Assembly (NCBI GenBank): GCA_022447605.1
Contig: JAKVBG010000001.1
Span: 124,001 to 188,000, forward strand
Length of the DNA: 64,000 bases
Source: Mariniblastus sp.
GTDB lineage: Bacteria > Planctomycetota > Planctomycetia > Pirellulales > Pirellulaceae
Direction: 5' to 3'
Of this stretch, positions 46,838-55,313 are shown in pieces. A program made the position numbers and the translations under genes. The notes under the pieces are model-generated. The model made no database searches. It had not been told where the DNA came from and saw nothing but the letters and a program-made list of their open reading frames with translations. The stretch's first letter is position 1, and the number at the start of each line of letters is the position of its first letter.

Positions 46838-48307
46838 TTAGTCGTCGGCCTCGGCCAATGCCTGATTCAATTGACCTGCCCAGAAATCCGGGCTCGCCAA
46901 CTCGGAATCAGTCGTCACATGGTGGTCGGACTGGCTGCCGGGCGCAGTCACCAGTTCAACCATGGCCGCCGTCTCGGAACAACCGCGCTCCACGCTGGTC
47001 TGCCCCGACTTCCGTTGCAGCGTCCATTGGCCCCCGCCCGGCCCGATCAGGTCGATGCCAACGCAAAAATCGGGCGCTGCCACCTGGCCCGCAGCTTGCA
47101 GCAATAGCGGGGACTGTGACTCCAGCAGATTGGCGTGGGAGGGCGGTTTGGGGCGAACCTTGCCCCAACGGTCCTGGACCCCGAATTCCATGAATTTCAG
47201 GAGCACTTCCTTGGTGATTTCCGGACATTTGAGATCGGGAACAAACTTCTTCAGGTTCGTCGAATCAAAATCGGGGTCACTCGTTTCATACGATTCGTAC
47301 ATCTTCACATTCTCAAAGTACTTCGCCGAAAACTCATTATCCTTCGGCCGATCATCAGACGGACCACAAAAGATGACGCCTGCCGAATTGAAGTACTCAT
47401 AACCTGCCTCGATGACCTTGCGCGCCGTCACAAAGGTATCGGGTACCAAATGATATGTCCGACCATGGGCCTGCCGGTCCAGGAATATCCGAGTCATCAC
47501 AGCGGATACCCAATCCACAGGCACCAGGTTCCGCGGTTCATCACCTTGCATCGGCAAGCGAATGGGGGTTTCAATGACCCCTTGTTCGTTTCGCTTCTGT
47601 TCCGGAACCAGCGTCGCCAATAGCCGCAGGTACATGTACAGGCCATGGTAAGTCGATGTGAACCCATTCTTTGAATCACCAGCAATGACGGCAGGGCGAT
47701 AAACTGTTGTGGTACCGCCGCCATCCCAGGCACGAACCAGCTGTTCCGACTCGAACTTGCTCCGCTCGTAGTCATTTCGGAATCCCTGCCCCAAATCCAG
47801 CTCATCTTCCTTGACCAATTCCCGACGAGTTCCGCAAACATAGGCGGTCGAAACGTAATGGAGTTCATCCGGTTTCATCCGGTCGAGCAAATCCAGAACG
47901 TGTTGTGTCCCGCCCAGGTTGGTACGCCACGGCTCTTCCTTCCTGTTGGTCCCATCGAATTGCAGGATGGCCGCGTTGTGAATCACCCGTCCACAATGGG
48001 TGACGACCCAGTCCAGGTCACTCGGATTCAAACCGAGATGCGGTTCTGCCACGTCCCCCTGCAAAACGACCGGGCGAGGGAGCAACTGGCCAAGTTCTTT
48101 CTCCCACCGCTGTAAAATCAGCTCGACGCGCTGGTGGATATCGAGGCGCTTGGCAGGCCGTACCACCAGCGCCAAGCGTTGACCTGCCAGCAACAGGTCC
48201 TTGATCAAGTACTGGCCAACCAGCCCGGTCGCCCCGGTCAACAAAACATAATCACGAGAAAAGCTGGGTCCTGTCGAATCGGATTCGATCACTTGATTTC
48301 GGTTCAC
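46838..48307 (-). CDS. NAD-binding_4 acyl reductase fused to an SCP2-like domain
   Basis: A 489-residue cytosolic protein. The N-terminal three-quarters is an extended SDR with a thioester-reductase/NAD-binding_4 pattern: LLTGATGLVGQYLIKDLL (dinucleotide motif), GDVAEPHLGL, VIHNAAILQFD, NLGGTQHVLDL, YVSTAYVCG and the catalytic YERSKFESE. From about residue 400 it changes to a sterol-carrier-protein-2-like fold: APDFCVGIDLIGPGGGQW, TLQRKSGQTSVERG and AAMVELVTA. The reductase part could reduce an acyl thioester or epimerise a bound lipid; the SCP2 part would present a hydrophobic ligand. The fusion is unusual in my experience. It adjoins the membrane glycosyltransferase. Confidence 0.85.
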   Translation of the reverse strand: MNRNQVIESDSTGPSFSRDYVLLTGATGLVGQYLIKDLLLAGQRLALVVRPAKRLDIHQRVELILQRWEKELGQLLPRPVVLQGDVAEPHLGLNPSDLDWVVTHCGRVIHNAAILQFDGTNRKEEPWRTNLGGTQHVLDLLDRMKPDELHYVSTAYVCGTRRELVKEDELDLGQGFRNDYERSKFESEQLVRAWDGGGTTTVYRPAVIAGDSKNGFTSTYHGLYMYLRLLATLVPEQKRNEQGVIETPIRLPMQGDEPRNLVPVDWVSAVMTRIFLDRQAHGRTYHLVPDTFVTARKVIEAGYEYFNSAGVIFCGPSDDRPKDNEFSAKYFENVKMYESYETSDPDFDSTNLKKFVPDLKCPEITKEVLLKFMEFGVQDRWGKVRPKPPSHANLLESQSPLLLQAAGQVAAPDFCVGIDLIGPGGGQWTLQRKSGQTSVERGCSETAAMVELVTAPGSQSDHHVTTDSELASPDFWAGQLNQALAEADD

Positions 48308-48494
48308 TAAATTACCTTGGAGTGATACGACAGAACCGATGCAGGAATCTCCACGAGATCATCGGGCGCGGGGCACTATTGAAAGACCAGAAATGTAATC
48401 ATAATACTCTATCTAAACCGGCAGTTCGCATCAAATCGAAATCGCAATTTGATTTCAGCCAGCCAACCCATTTATTTCAAACAATGAACCAGCC

Positions 48495-49799
48495 ATGTCC
48501 AAAAACGACCTGATCCGAGATAACCTGAGGCCGGGCAGCGCCATCCTGTCGCAGGCAGTGCCGTGCCGACCCACCCTGGTCATCTCGCTCTTGATCATGG
48601 TCCAGTGCCTGTCATCCCTGGCGACTGGCCAGACGACCGACAAGGGACAGGATTTGGGACAGGATTTCCAGCCTTACCCTGCCACGGGCCTGACGGCCAA
48701 CGATGTTGCCCAAGGGTGGATCGCCCTGTTTGACGGTGAGACGCTCTACGGCTGGAAACCCCAACAGGACACCCATACGGATTGGCAAGTCAATGAGGGG
48801 ACGATTCAAGCCAGCCGGGGCGATGCAAGCCTGCTGAGAACCACGTCCCAATTCGACGATTTCGAGTTGCGACTGGAATTCAAGTGCCCCGACAGTACCA
48901 ACAGCGGCGTTTTCCTGCGAACCAGTCCCCAGCCGAAAAACCCGGCCGGTGATTGCTATGAGTTGAATATCGCCGATGGCAATAACCCGTTTCCTACCGG
49001 CTCCCTAGTGGCGCGGCAAAAGGTCGAACCTGGTCAGCCGGTCGTCGAACCTGGCTGGAATCAAATGCATGTCATGGCCCGATCGAATCGAATCACGGCA
49101 TCCATCAATGGTGTCCAGGTCATGGACTACGTCGACAAGCGCCCCCTGGGCAAGGGTTATATCGGCCTGCAATTCAATTCGGGGCCGATCGCTTTCCGCA
49201 AAATCCATCTCAAGCCGATTGGCCTGGAACCACTGATCGATCCCGACCTCGGGAAATGGAATACCGACCAGCTACTGGCAAGCCGCTCCACAGTTCAGCC
49301 TGGCGATCCGCCTGTCATGAATCTTCGCGGCGGAAAAGGCCAATTGGAAACTCGCAGATCCTACGCCGATTTCGTGTTCCAGCTGGAATGCAAAACCCTG
49401 GCACCCGGACTGAATTCAGGCCTGTTTTTTCGCTGCATACCGGGGGAACTTATGAATGGATACGAAAGCCAGATCCAGAACCAGTACAAGGACCAACGGC
49501 GGGACCAGCCAGTCGATTGTGGCACCGGGGGAATTTTCCGTCGGACAACCGCGCGGCAGATCGTCTCGGATGATCTGGCCTGGTTTTCAAAAACGATTGT
49601 CGCCTCGGGGCCCCACGTCAGCGTCTGGGTCAACGGCTACCAGGTAACCGACTGGTCGGATCAGCGGGCACCCGATCCGAACCCCAGGAAAGGCAGGCGA
49701 TTGGCAGCCGGCACCTTGATCCTGCAGGGGCACGACCCGACAACCGACATCGATTTTCGGAATATCCGGGTTCGTGAAATCAGTGAGCGTCGCCCCTGA
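48495..49799 (+). CDS. Tandem DUF1080 exported protein
   Basis: A 434-residue protein with a signal anchor region (about 27-45) after a polar N-terminus, so the start may be internal. Two DUF1080 domains follow one another: the first (about 70-245) with WIALFDGETLYGWKPQ, FDDFELRLEFKCPDSTNSGVFLR and GWNQMHVMARSNRITASINGVQV; the second (about 260-430) with YADFVFQLECKTLAPGLNSGLFFRC, MNGYESQIQNQY, GGIFRRTTAR and VSVWVNGYQVTDW. The second copy lacks the FNGKDLSGW opening. This is the third DUF1080 gene in the window. A duplicated module may increase avidity or combine hydrolase and binding roles. Confidence 0.9.
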   Translation: MSKNDLIRDNLRPGSAILSQAVPCRPTLVISLLIMVQCLSSLATGQTTDKGQDLGQDFQPYPATGLTANDVAQGWIALFDGETLYGWKPQQDTHTDWQVNEGTIQASRGDASLLRTTSQFDDFELRLEFKCPDSTNSGVFLRTSPQPKNPAGDCYELNIADGNNPFPTGSLVARQKVEPGQPVVEPGWNQMHVMARSNRITASINGVQVMDYVDKRPLGKGYIGLQFNSGPIAFRKIHLKPIGLEPLIDPDLGKWNTDQLLASRSTVQPGDPPVMNLRGGKGQLETRRSYADFVFQLECKTLAPGLNSGLFFRCIPGELMNGYESQIQNQYKDQRRDQPVDCGTGGIFRRTTARQIVSDDLAWFSKTIVASGPHVSVWVNGYQVTDWSDQRAPDPNPRKGRRLAAGTLILQGHDPTTDIDFRNIRVREISERRP

Positions 49800-49821
49800 T
49801 AAGCAGACCAGGAGTCACCTG

Positions 49822-50754
49822 TCATCCCTGCAGCTGGCGGAGCACCTTAGGAAGCGGGAACTGCACGTTTTCCTGTCGGATCATACAGACCTCGACTTCG
49901 GCATCAAAACGTTCTTTCAACCAGTCAATGCACTCTTCAACAACCGTTTCGGGCGCGCTGGCACCAGCCGTAACCAGAACGGTCTCATCACCGGCAAACC
50001 ACTCCGGCTGAATCTCGGATGCGCCGTCAATCAGAAACGAACGGACATTGAAGTCTTCGGCAAGCTCCCTTAACCGTTGACTGTTGGAACTGTTCTGGCT
50101 GCCCAGCACCAGACAAATGTCCGCCTTGGACGACAACTCACGGACGGCCTCCTGACGGTTTTGCGTGGCATAGCAGATATCCTCCTTGGGCGGGTTCACC
50201 AGATTGGAAAACCGCTCGCGCAAACGAGTGATGATCCGGTTGGCATCGTCGACAGACAGTGTCGTTTGAGTCAAGTAAGCCACTTTACTATCCGTAGGAA
50301 TCTCCAGTCGATCAACATCTTCTGCGGTTTCCACGAGCACCATTGACTCCGGGGCTTCTCCCATGGTCCCGATCACTTCATCGTGGCCTTCGTGCCCAAT
50401 CAGGAAAATCGTATATCCTTCCCGGGCATACTTGATCGCTTCCAGGTGAACTTTCGTCACCAGAGGACAGGTGGCATCAATGGCATTCAGGCGACGCGAT
50501 TTGGCAACACTCCGGATTTCAGGCGAGACGCCGTGGGCTGAAAATAACAGATTGGATCCAGGTGGCACGTCCTCAAGTTCATCCACAAACACGGCACCTT
50601 TGTCTCGAAACGTCTGCACCACGTACTTGTTGTGCACGATTTCATGGTAGACATAGACCGGCGGACCAAACTCTCTCAAAGTGAGGTCGAGACTTTCAAT
50701 GGCCATGTTGACGCCGGCGCAAAAACCACGGGGACTGGCTAATAAAATCTTCAT
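49822..50754 (-). CDS. ispH: 4-hydroxy-3-methylbut-2-enyl diphosphate reductase
   Basis: A 310-residue IspH, the last enzyme of the MEP pathway, which reduces HMBPP to IPP and DMAPP using an iron-sulfur cluster. The ATG at 50754 is used because MKILLASPRGFCAG is the canonical start; the longer frame adds 22 foreign residues. The three cluster cysteines are Cys12 (RGFCAG), Cys96 (DATCPLV) and Cys194 (EDICYAT). HEGHDEVIGTMGE and LTQTTLSVDD carry the substrate-binding His/Glu/Thr. It diverges from the squalene/phytoene synthase-like gene by about 210 bases, placing two isoprenoid-type proteins together. Confidence 0.97.
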   Translation of the reverse strand: MKILLASPRGFCAGVNMAIESLDLTLREFGPPVYVYHEIVHNKYVVQTFRDKGAVFVDELEDVPPGSNLLFSAHGVSPEIRSVAKSRRLNAIDATCPLVTKVHLEAIKYAREGYTIFLIGHEGHDEVIGTMGEAPESMVLVETAEDVDRLEIPTDSKVAYLTQTTLSVDDANRIITRLRERFSNLVNPPKEDICYATQNRQEAVRELSSKADICLVLGSQNSSNSQRLRELAEDFNVRSFLIDGASEIQPEWFAGDETVLVTAGASAPETVVEECIDWLKERFDAEVEVCMIRQENVQFPLPKVLRQLQG

Positions 50755-50962
50755 GGGTTTGATCGATCCGACGTAAAACAGAAGGTCGCCAAGAAACGAC
50801 GGCCAAATGCCGCCATCCACCTATTTGACCGTTGCGCCGCCGCGGGGGCAACGGTCTCGTTGATCCTCTGCTTTAAACCCTACCCGAAGCCTGACTTTTG
50901 GCCATAATGAACAGCGAGTTCAAGCTTGAATTCCCAGTTTTTGTAGATCTTTTGTGACCTCC

Positions 50963-51883
50963 ATGCAAGAAATCCGCCCACGTATCGAATTGAATCTGGC
51001 TGCGATTGAAGCGGGCTACCGAAGCTGTCGTCGCTTGGCGCGGCAGAGCTTCAGGCCTTATACGTGGATTGCGGCCAACCTGCCAAAACCCCAACGCATG
51101 GGACTGGAGGCTTTGGCGTGGTACCTGGGCCAGTGCATCGAGCTGTTGGACCTGGAAAGTGCCAACCAGTTGCCGCTGGAAGTCTGGTGTGAAATTCGAG
51201 ATGACGTCGGGGATGCCCTGGTGGGGGAGTGTACATCGATCGAACTGGCGGCGCTGGCCGATACCTGCCAAAATTTCTCCATCCCCAAGCAATACCTTTT
51301 CGACATGCTGGACGGGTCCGATTACTGGATCCGCTTTCGAAAACTGCAGACATTTGACGAACTGGAAGTCCTGGCTTATCGACTGGGGGGAGCCATGATG
51401 GCCGCCACTGTACCCGTGCTGGGGTTCGTCCGAGAGGACTACGAAGTACCCGCTTGCCGGTTGGGCAAAGCGATCTTTCTGACGCAAATACTGGCCAATG
51501 CATTGAACGATGCCAGCCGAAACAAAGTTTTCATTGCTCAACAGGATATCCTGGAAACGGAATGGGAAGTTGATCGTTTCAAGTTGAAACAGACATCCAA
51601 CTCCCTAACCGATCTGGTCAAACTGTATGCAACACGAATCACCAGGTTGTTTGAAGAGGGTGGACAACTGGTCAACTACCTCGATTTTGATGGCCGACGA
51701 ACGATCAAGTCACTGATCGCGTTTCACTGGAACCTGTTGCAGAACATGCAACGAAACCCGGAATCGCTTCTCAAGCCGGGGACGATCCTGAGCAACCGGG
51801 ACCGGTTCTCGCTGAAGACCAGGCATCTCCTGGGAATGGAAGGGAATGTACCAGTGATCCCCGGGGACAACCCGGCCCACTGA
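50963..51883 (+). CDS. Degenerate squalene/phytoene synthase-like protein
   Basis: A 306-residue all-helical protein of the trans-isoprenyl head-to-head synthase fold. Matches to squalene/phytoene synthases occur in order: YTWIAANLPKPQRMGLEALAWYLG (first helical motif), FDMLDGSDYWIRFRKLQTFDELEVLAYRLGGAMMAATV (the substrate pocket helix), and LGKAIFLTQILANALNDASRNKVFIAQQDI (usually LTNILRDVGEDARRGR). The first aspartate-rich motif DxxDD is replaced by IELLDLE (59-65), and in the second only one Asp of the DxxxD pair remains. It may therefore be inactive or bind prenyl diphosphates without coupling. It diverges from ispH. Start ATG chosen over a GTG nine bases upstream. Confidence 0.8.
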   Translation: MQEIRPRIELNLAAIEAGYRSCRRLARQSFRPYTWIAANLPKPQRMGLEALAWYLGQCIELLDLESANQLPLEVWCEIRDDVGDALVGECTSIELAALADTCQNFSIPKQYLFDMLDGSDYWIRFRKLQTFDELEVLAYRLGGAMMAATVPVLGFVREDYEVPACRLGKAIFLTQILANALNDASRNKVFIAQQDILETEWEVDRFKLKQTSNSLTDLVKLYATRITRLFEEGGQLVNYLDFDGRRTIKSLIAFHWNLLQNMQRNPESLLKPGTILSNRDRFSLKTRHLLGMEGNVPVIPGDNPAH

Positions 51884-51902
51884 CGATGACAGCCGGGCAC
51901 GC

Positions 51903-53792
51903 CTACTCACCAAGACCGACGATTTCCAGCAATTTCAGGGCATTGGTGGTCTCGGCAATCCCTTGCCGCATGCGGTAGTCAAAGGTCATCCTGCGCCGCC
52001 CATCTTCTTCAATGAATTGTTCTGAAAAATGGACCGTGCGACACGCCTTGGACAACTCGTTGGTTTCAGCCAACTCCAGGTCATGCGTGGAAATCGCCCC
52101 GATCGCGTTTTCGTCGATCAGTTTTCTTACCACGCGACTGACGGCGATACTTCTCTCCCTGGAATTGGTCCCTTGCAGGATTTCATCCAGTAAAAAAAGC
52201 ATTGATCTTTCTCTCGACTCGTTCTGCTGCTTTGCCTTATCCACAATCTCCTTGAGTCGCTTTAACTCAGCCATGAAAAAAGAGACCCCGTCCGACAGGG
52301 AATCCACGATCCGCATGCTGGTTTCGATCCGGAAGGTCGCCAGCTTCATCGATTGGGCACAAACGACACTTCCCATTTGAGCCAGCGTCACATTGACGCC
52401 AATGCTACGCAGCAAGGTACTTTTCCCCGACATGTTTGAACCGGTCACCAGCAACACTGTTCCTGCCGGCCCGACCGTCACGTCGTTCGGCACGCGAGAG
52501 TCATCCAGCAACGGGTGTCCCAACTGGAGAGACTCGATCCGCTGCTCTCCCGGGGCAGGTTCGTTCAGGGTGGGGAAAACCCACTCGGGGTGATCCGCCC
52601 GCAGCTTGGACAGGGCCAACATCGCTTCCCACTGGCCCAGCGCTGCGAACCAGCGTTCCGCCTTGGAACCATGCCGTGACTTCCAGTTCTCCAGCAGATT
52701 GAGAACATGGGCATCCCATAGGAACATGAACTCCAGGACCAGGTAAGCCAGGAACAGAATGCCATCCCGGCGAATATTGGCCAACCAGGTCAACCAGGAG
52801 AGACTGCCCACATGGCGGCGGACGTCGTCACCATCCCCTTTCAGCTTATCCTGAAGTCGCTGCAAAAACGGGGATTCACTCTCAAACTCGCCCACCATGT
52901 CAAACAGCTCCACGTAGTGGGCAATCTCGTTCTGGTGGGATGAAATCCGGTTAAACACATCGTGCATGCCACCGGCAAAAAAAACGGAAAGGAAAAAGTT
53001 GGCCAACAAGGCACCCAGCAGCATGGAGCCCGAGATCGGGGCCGCCACCAACCCTGTCAACAGAAGGAACAACCCGGCGAGCGTAGCAACCGATGTCAAA
53101 CGGCTGAGCCACAGCAACCAACTCCTGCGTTGAAACCAATGCGGGCTCTGCGACCAATCGATGAAACGACTCGGTCCCGATTGGCTGGTGTGGAGCCGGG
53201 CGCACAACAGGCGGAAACGTTCCCGGTAATCGTAGTCGACTGCCAACTCGGCAACCCCGGTTTGACGCTCCTCGATCTCCTGGCTGGAGGCACCCTCAAG
53301 GATCCACTGGCAAAGTGTTTCGATGCCCAGCGGCGTACGGGCAGTTCCCAATAGTTGATACAACGAACTTTCACCTACCAGGTCCAGGTCAAAGGCTACC
53401 GCCTTGTACTGCCGGGGAATCTCTACCGGGGGCGTCTTGATCTTGGACCATTCCCGTTTGATCCGGGCAATCGACTCGGAATGCATTTCGGCCAGCAACC
53501 GGGAACGTTTGATCTGCGCGTGAATCCCTTCATGCAGGAAGGCGACCACCAGGAAAGCCACGAGGCAGACAGCTGCCAAGCCGTACCAGAGCCAAAACAA
53601 CTGGGCCAAGTTGAACAGGCCGAGGACCAGGCAGGCCAGGAAAACCAGGAAGGAACCGCCTCGCAGAAAACTGAACGTGCTCCAGCGGGCGGCCGCCCGC
53701 TGCAACAAATCCGCTTCTTGACGTTGCTTCTCGACATAGAAATCCAGAACCTCTTGCGTGGTGGCGGGTTGTCCTGGTTTCGTTCGGCTCAT
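51903..53792 (-). CDS. Membrane-anchored MutS-family ATPase
   Basis: A 629-residue protein with MutS core and clamp-ATPase domains but no mismatch-recognition domain. Two N-terminal membrane helices (FLRGGSFLVFLACLVLGLFNL; LWYGLAAVCLVAFLVVAF) and another pair in the middle (about 235-275) interrupt the domains. The ATPase part is intact: Walker A TGSNMSGKSTLL, Walker B MLFLLDEILQGTNSRER and the H-loop AISTHDLELAE. The ATG at 53792 is preferred over the upstream frame start. MutS2-like members without the mismatch domain can bind branched DNA or other substrates; the membrane placement here argues for a role other than mismatch repair. Converges with the synthase-like gene. Confidence 0.88.
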   Translation of the reverse strand: MSRTKPGQPATTQEVLDFYVEKQRQEADLLQRAAARWSTFSFLRGGSFLVFLACLVLGLFNLAQLFWLWYGLAAVCLVAFLVVAFLHEGIHAQIKRSRLLAEMHSESIARIKREWSKIKTPPVEIPRQYKAVAFDLDLVGESSLYQLLGTARTPLGIETLCQWILEGASSQEIEERQTGVAELAVDYDYRERFRLLCARLHTSQSGPSRFIDWSQSPHWFQRRSWLLWLSRLTSVATLAGLFLLLTGLVAAPISGSMLLGALLANFFLSVFFAGGMHDVFNRISSHQNEIAHYVELFDMVGEFESESPFLQRLQDKLKGDGDDVRRHVGSLSWLTWLANIRRDGILFLAYLVLEFMFLWDAHVLNLLENWKSRHGSKAERWFAALGQWEAMLALSKLRADHPEWVFPTLNEPAPGEQRIESLQLGHPLLDDSRVPNDVTVGPAGTVLLVTGSNMSGKSTLLRSIGVNVTLAQMGSVVCAQSMKLATFRIETSMRIVDSLSDGVSFFMAELKRLKEIVDKAKQQNESRERSMLFLLDEILQGTNSRERSIAVSRVVRKLIDENAIGAISTHDLELAETNELSKACRTVHFSEQFIEEDGRRRMTFDYRMRQGIAETTNALKLLEIVGLGE

Positions 53793-53898
53793 GGCAAGAA
53801 CTGGTCTCGGGAAGTGCAAATAGGAACAGGCGACGATGACTGCCTTTATGACCGACACAGGGCCGGGACGCAACGACCCGACAGGCGAAGATCGGTGT

Positions 53899-55188
53899 TC
53901 AGACCCCGCTTAACTCGGTGGCCCGCCGGACCCTTTCCACGGCCAGTATGAAAGCGGCCGTCCGCAGACTGACCCCCCGTTCATTGGCTGCCGCCCAGAC
54001 TTCCTCGAAAGCATTGGATAGAACCGAATCGAGTTGCTGACGCACCCGGTTAAGGTCCCAGCTGTAATATTGACGATTTTGGACCCACTCAAAATAGCTG
54101 ACGGTCACCCCGCCCGCGTTGGCCAGGATGTCAGGCAGGACATAGGCCCCTCGATCAAACAGGACCTCGTCGGCATAGGGATGAATCGGTGCGTTCGCAC
54201 CTTCCACGATGTAATTCGCTTTGATCCTGTCAACATTTTCTTTCGTGATCACCCCCCCCAGCGCGGAAGGGATCAACATGTCCACTTCCAACGCGAGCAA
54301 CTCTTCGTTGGAAATCTGCGTGGCACCCTCGTAACCTTCCAGCGTCCGGTGCTCGATGATGTGGTGCAGGACGGCCGGGATATCCAAACCATCTTCGTTG
54401 TAGTAGCCACCGGTAATATCACTCACCGCAACAATCTTGAATTCGGACTCGTACATGTACTTGGCGGCGTGGGAACCGACATTACCAAAACCTTGGATGG
54501 CCACGGAAATATCCTGGGGGCGTCGGCCCAGGCGGCGCAACATCTTGAATGCCAGGATACCCACCCCTCGTCCGGTCGCCTCTTCACGGCCTTTCGCGCC
54601 GTAATCCTCAACCGGTTTGCCAGTGATGCAGGCCGGATTAAAACCGTTGTATTTTTCCCACTGGTTTCTCATCCAGGCCATCGTCTCTGAATCGGTCCCC
54701 ATATCGGGTGCAGGAATATCCTTGTCCGGACCGATAATTTCATGAATCTGGTCGATGAACTTCCGACTGACCCGTTCTTTTTCCTTCTTGCTCAATTGCG
54801 TCGGGTCGACACAGATCCCCCCTTTCGCGCCACCGTAGGGAATATTGACAACCGCCGTTTTCCAACTCATCAGAGAGGCCAACGCGCGAACTTCGTCAAG
54901 GTCCACCTCCCAGTGGTAACGAAGTCCTCCCTTCATCGGACCCCGTGCGTTGTTGTGCTGCACCCGAAAACCGACCAGTGTCTCCAGATGACCATCATCC
55001 ATTTCGACGGGAACCTCCACCGTCACCTCCCGCTTCGGTTGCAGGAGGAGTTTACGAATCTCGGGGGGCATCTCTAAATTGTCCGCCGCGCGGTGGAAAT
55101 AGAGCTGAACCGCTTCAAACGCTTTCATGGGATGACTTTTTGATTGGGATTCAGGTGTGGAAGACAAATTGGTCACGGGTAAATTCAT
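53899..55188 (-). CDS. gdhA: Glu/Leu/Phe/Val dehydrogenase (glutamate dehydrogenase)
   Basis: A 429-residue NAD(P)-dependent glutamate dehydrogenase of the hexameric type: substrate residues in NNARGPMKGGLRYH and WKTAVVNIPYGGAKGGI, catalytic DIPAPDMGTDSETMAW, and the Rossmann dinucleotide motif in IQGFGNVGSHAA, with VEGANAPIHPYAD and DILANAGGVTVSYFEWVQN. It interconverts glutamate with 2-oxoglutarate plus ammonia. The second ATG (residue 21, MKAFEAVQLY) is a possible start, as the first 20 residues are polar. Lies upstream of the MutS-like gene on the same strand, about 100 bases apart. Confidence 0.95.
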   Translation of the reverse strand: MNLPVTNLSSTPESQSKSHPMKAFEAVQLYFHRAADNLEMPPEIRKLLLQPKREVTVEVPVEMDDGHLETLVGFRVQHNNARGPMKGGLRYHWEVDLDEVRALASLMSWKTAVVNIPYGGAKGGICVDPTQLSKKEKERVSRKFIDQIHEIIGPDKDIPAPDMGTDSETMAWMRNQWEKYNGFNPACITGKPVEDYGAKGREEATGRGVGILAFKMLRRLGRRPQDISVAIQGFGNVGSHAAKYMYESEFKIVAVSDITGGYYNEDGLDIPAVLHHIIEHRTLEGYEGATQISNEELLALEVDMLIPSALGGVITKENVDRIKANYIVEGANAPIHPYADEVLFDRGAYVLPDILANAGGVTVSYFEWVQNRQYYSWDLNRVRQQLDSVLSNAFEEVWAAANERGVSLRTAAFILAVERVRRATELSGV

Positions 55189-55313
55189 AACAATCGAAAG
55201 ATCTATGACGGGTCGCCACTACGATGTCGGAGAAGGATCACCTACAATAAATCAAATCGTCAATTGTATGTAGATTTGTTCATCAATATGGGGCGAATTC
55301 GTCTCGAAAACGT

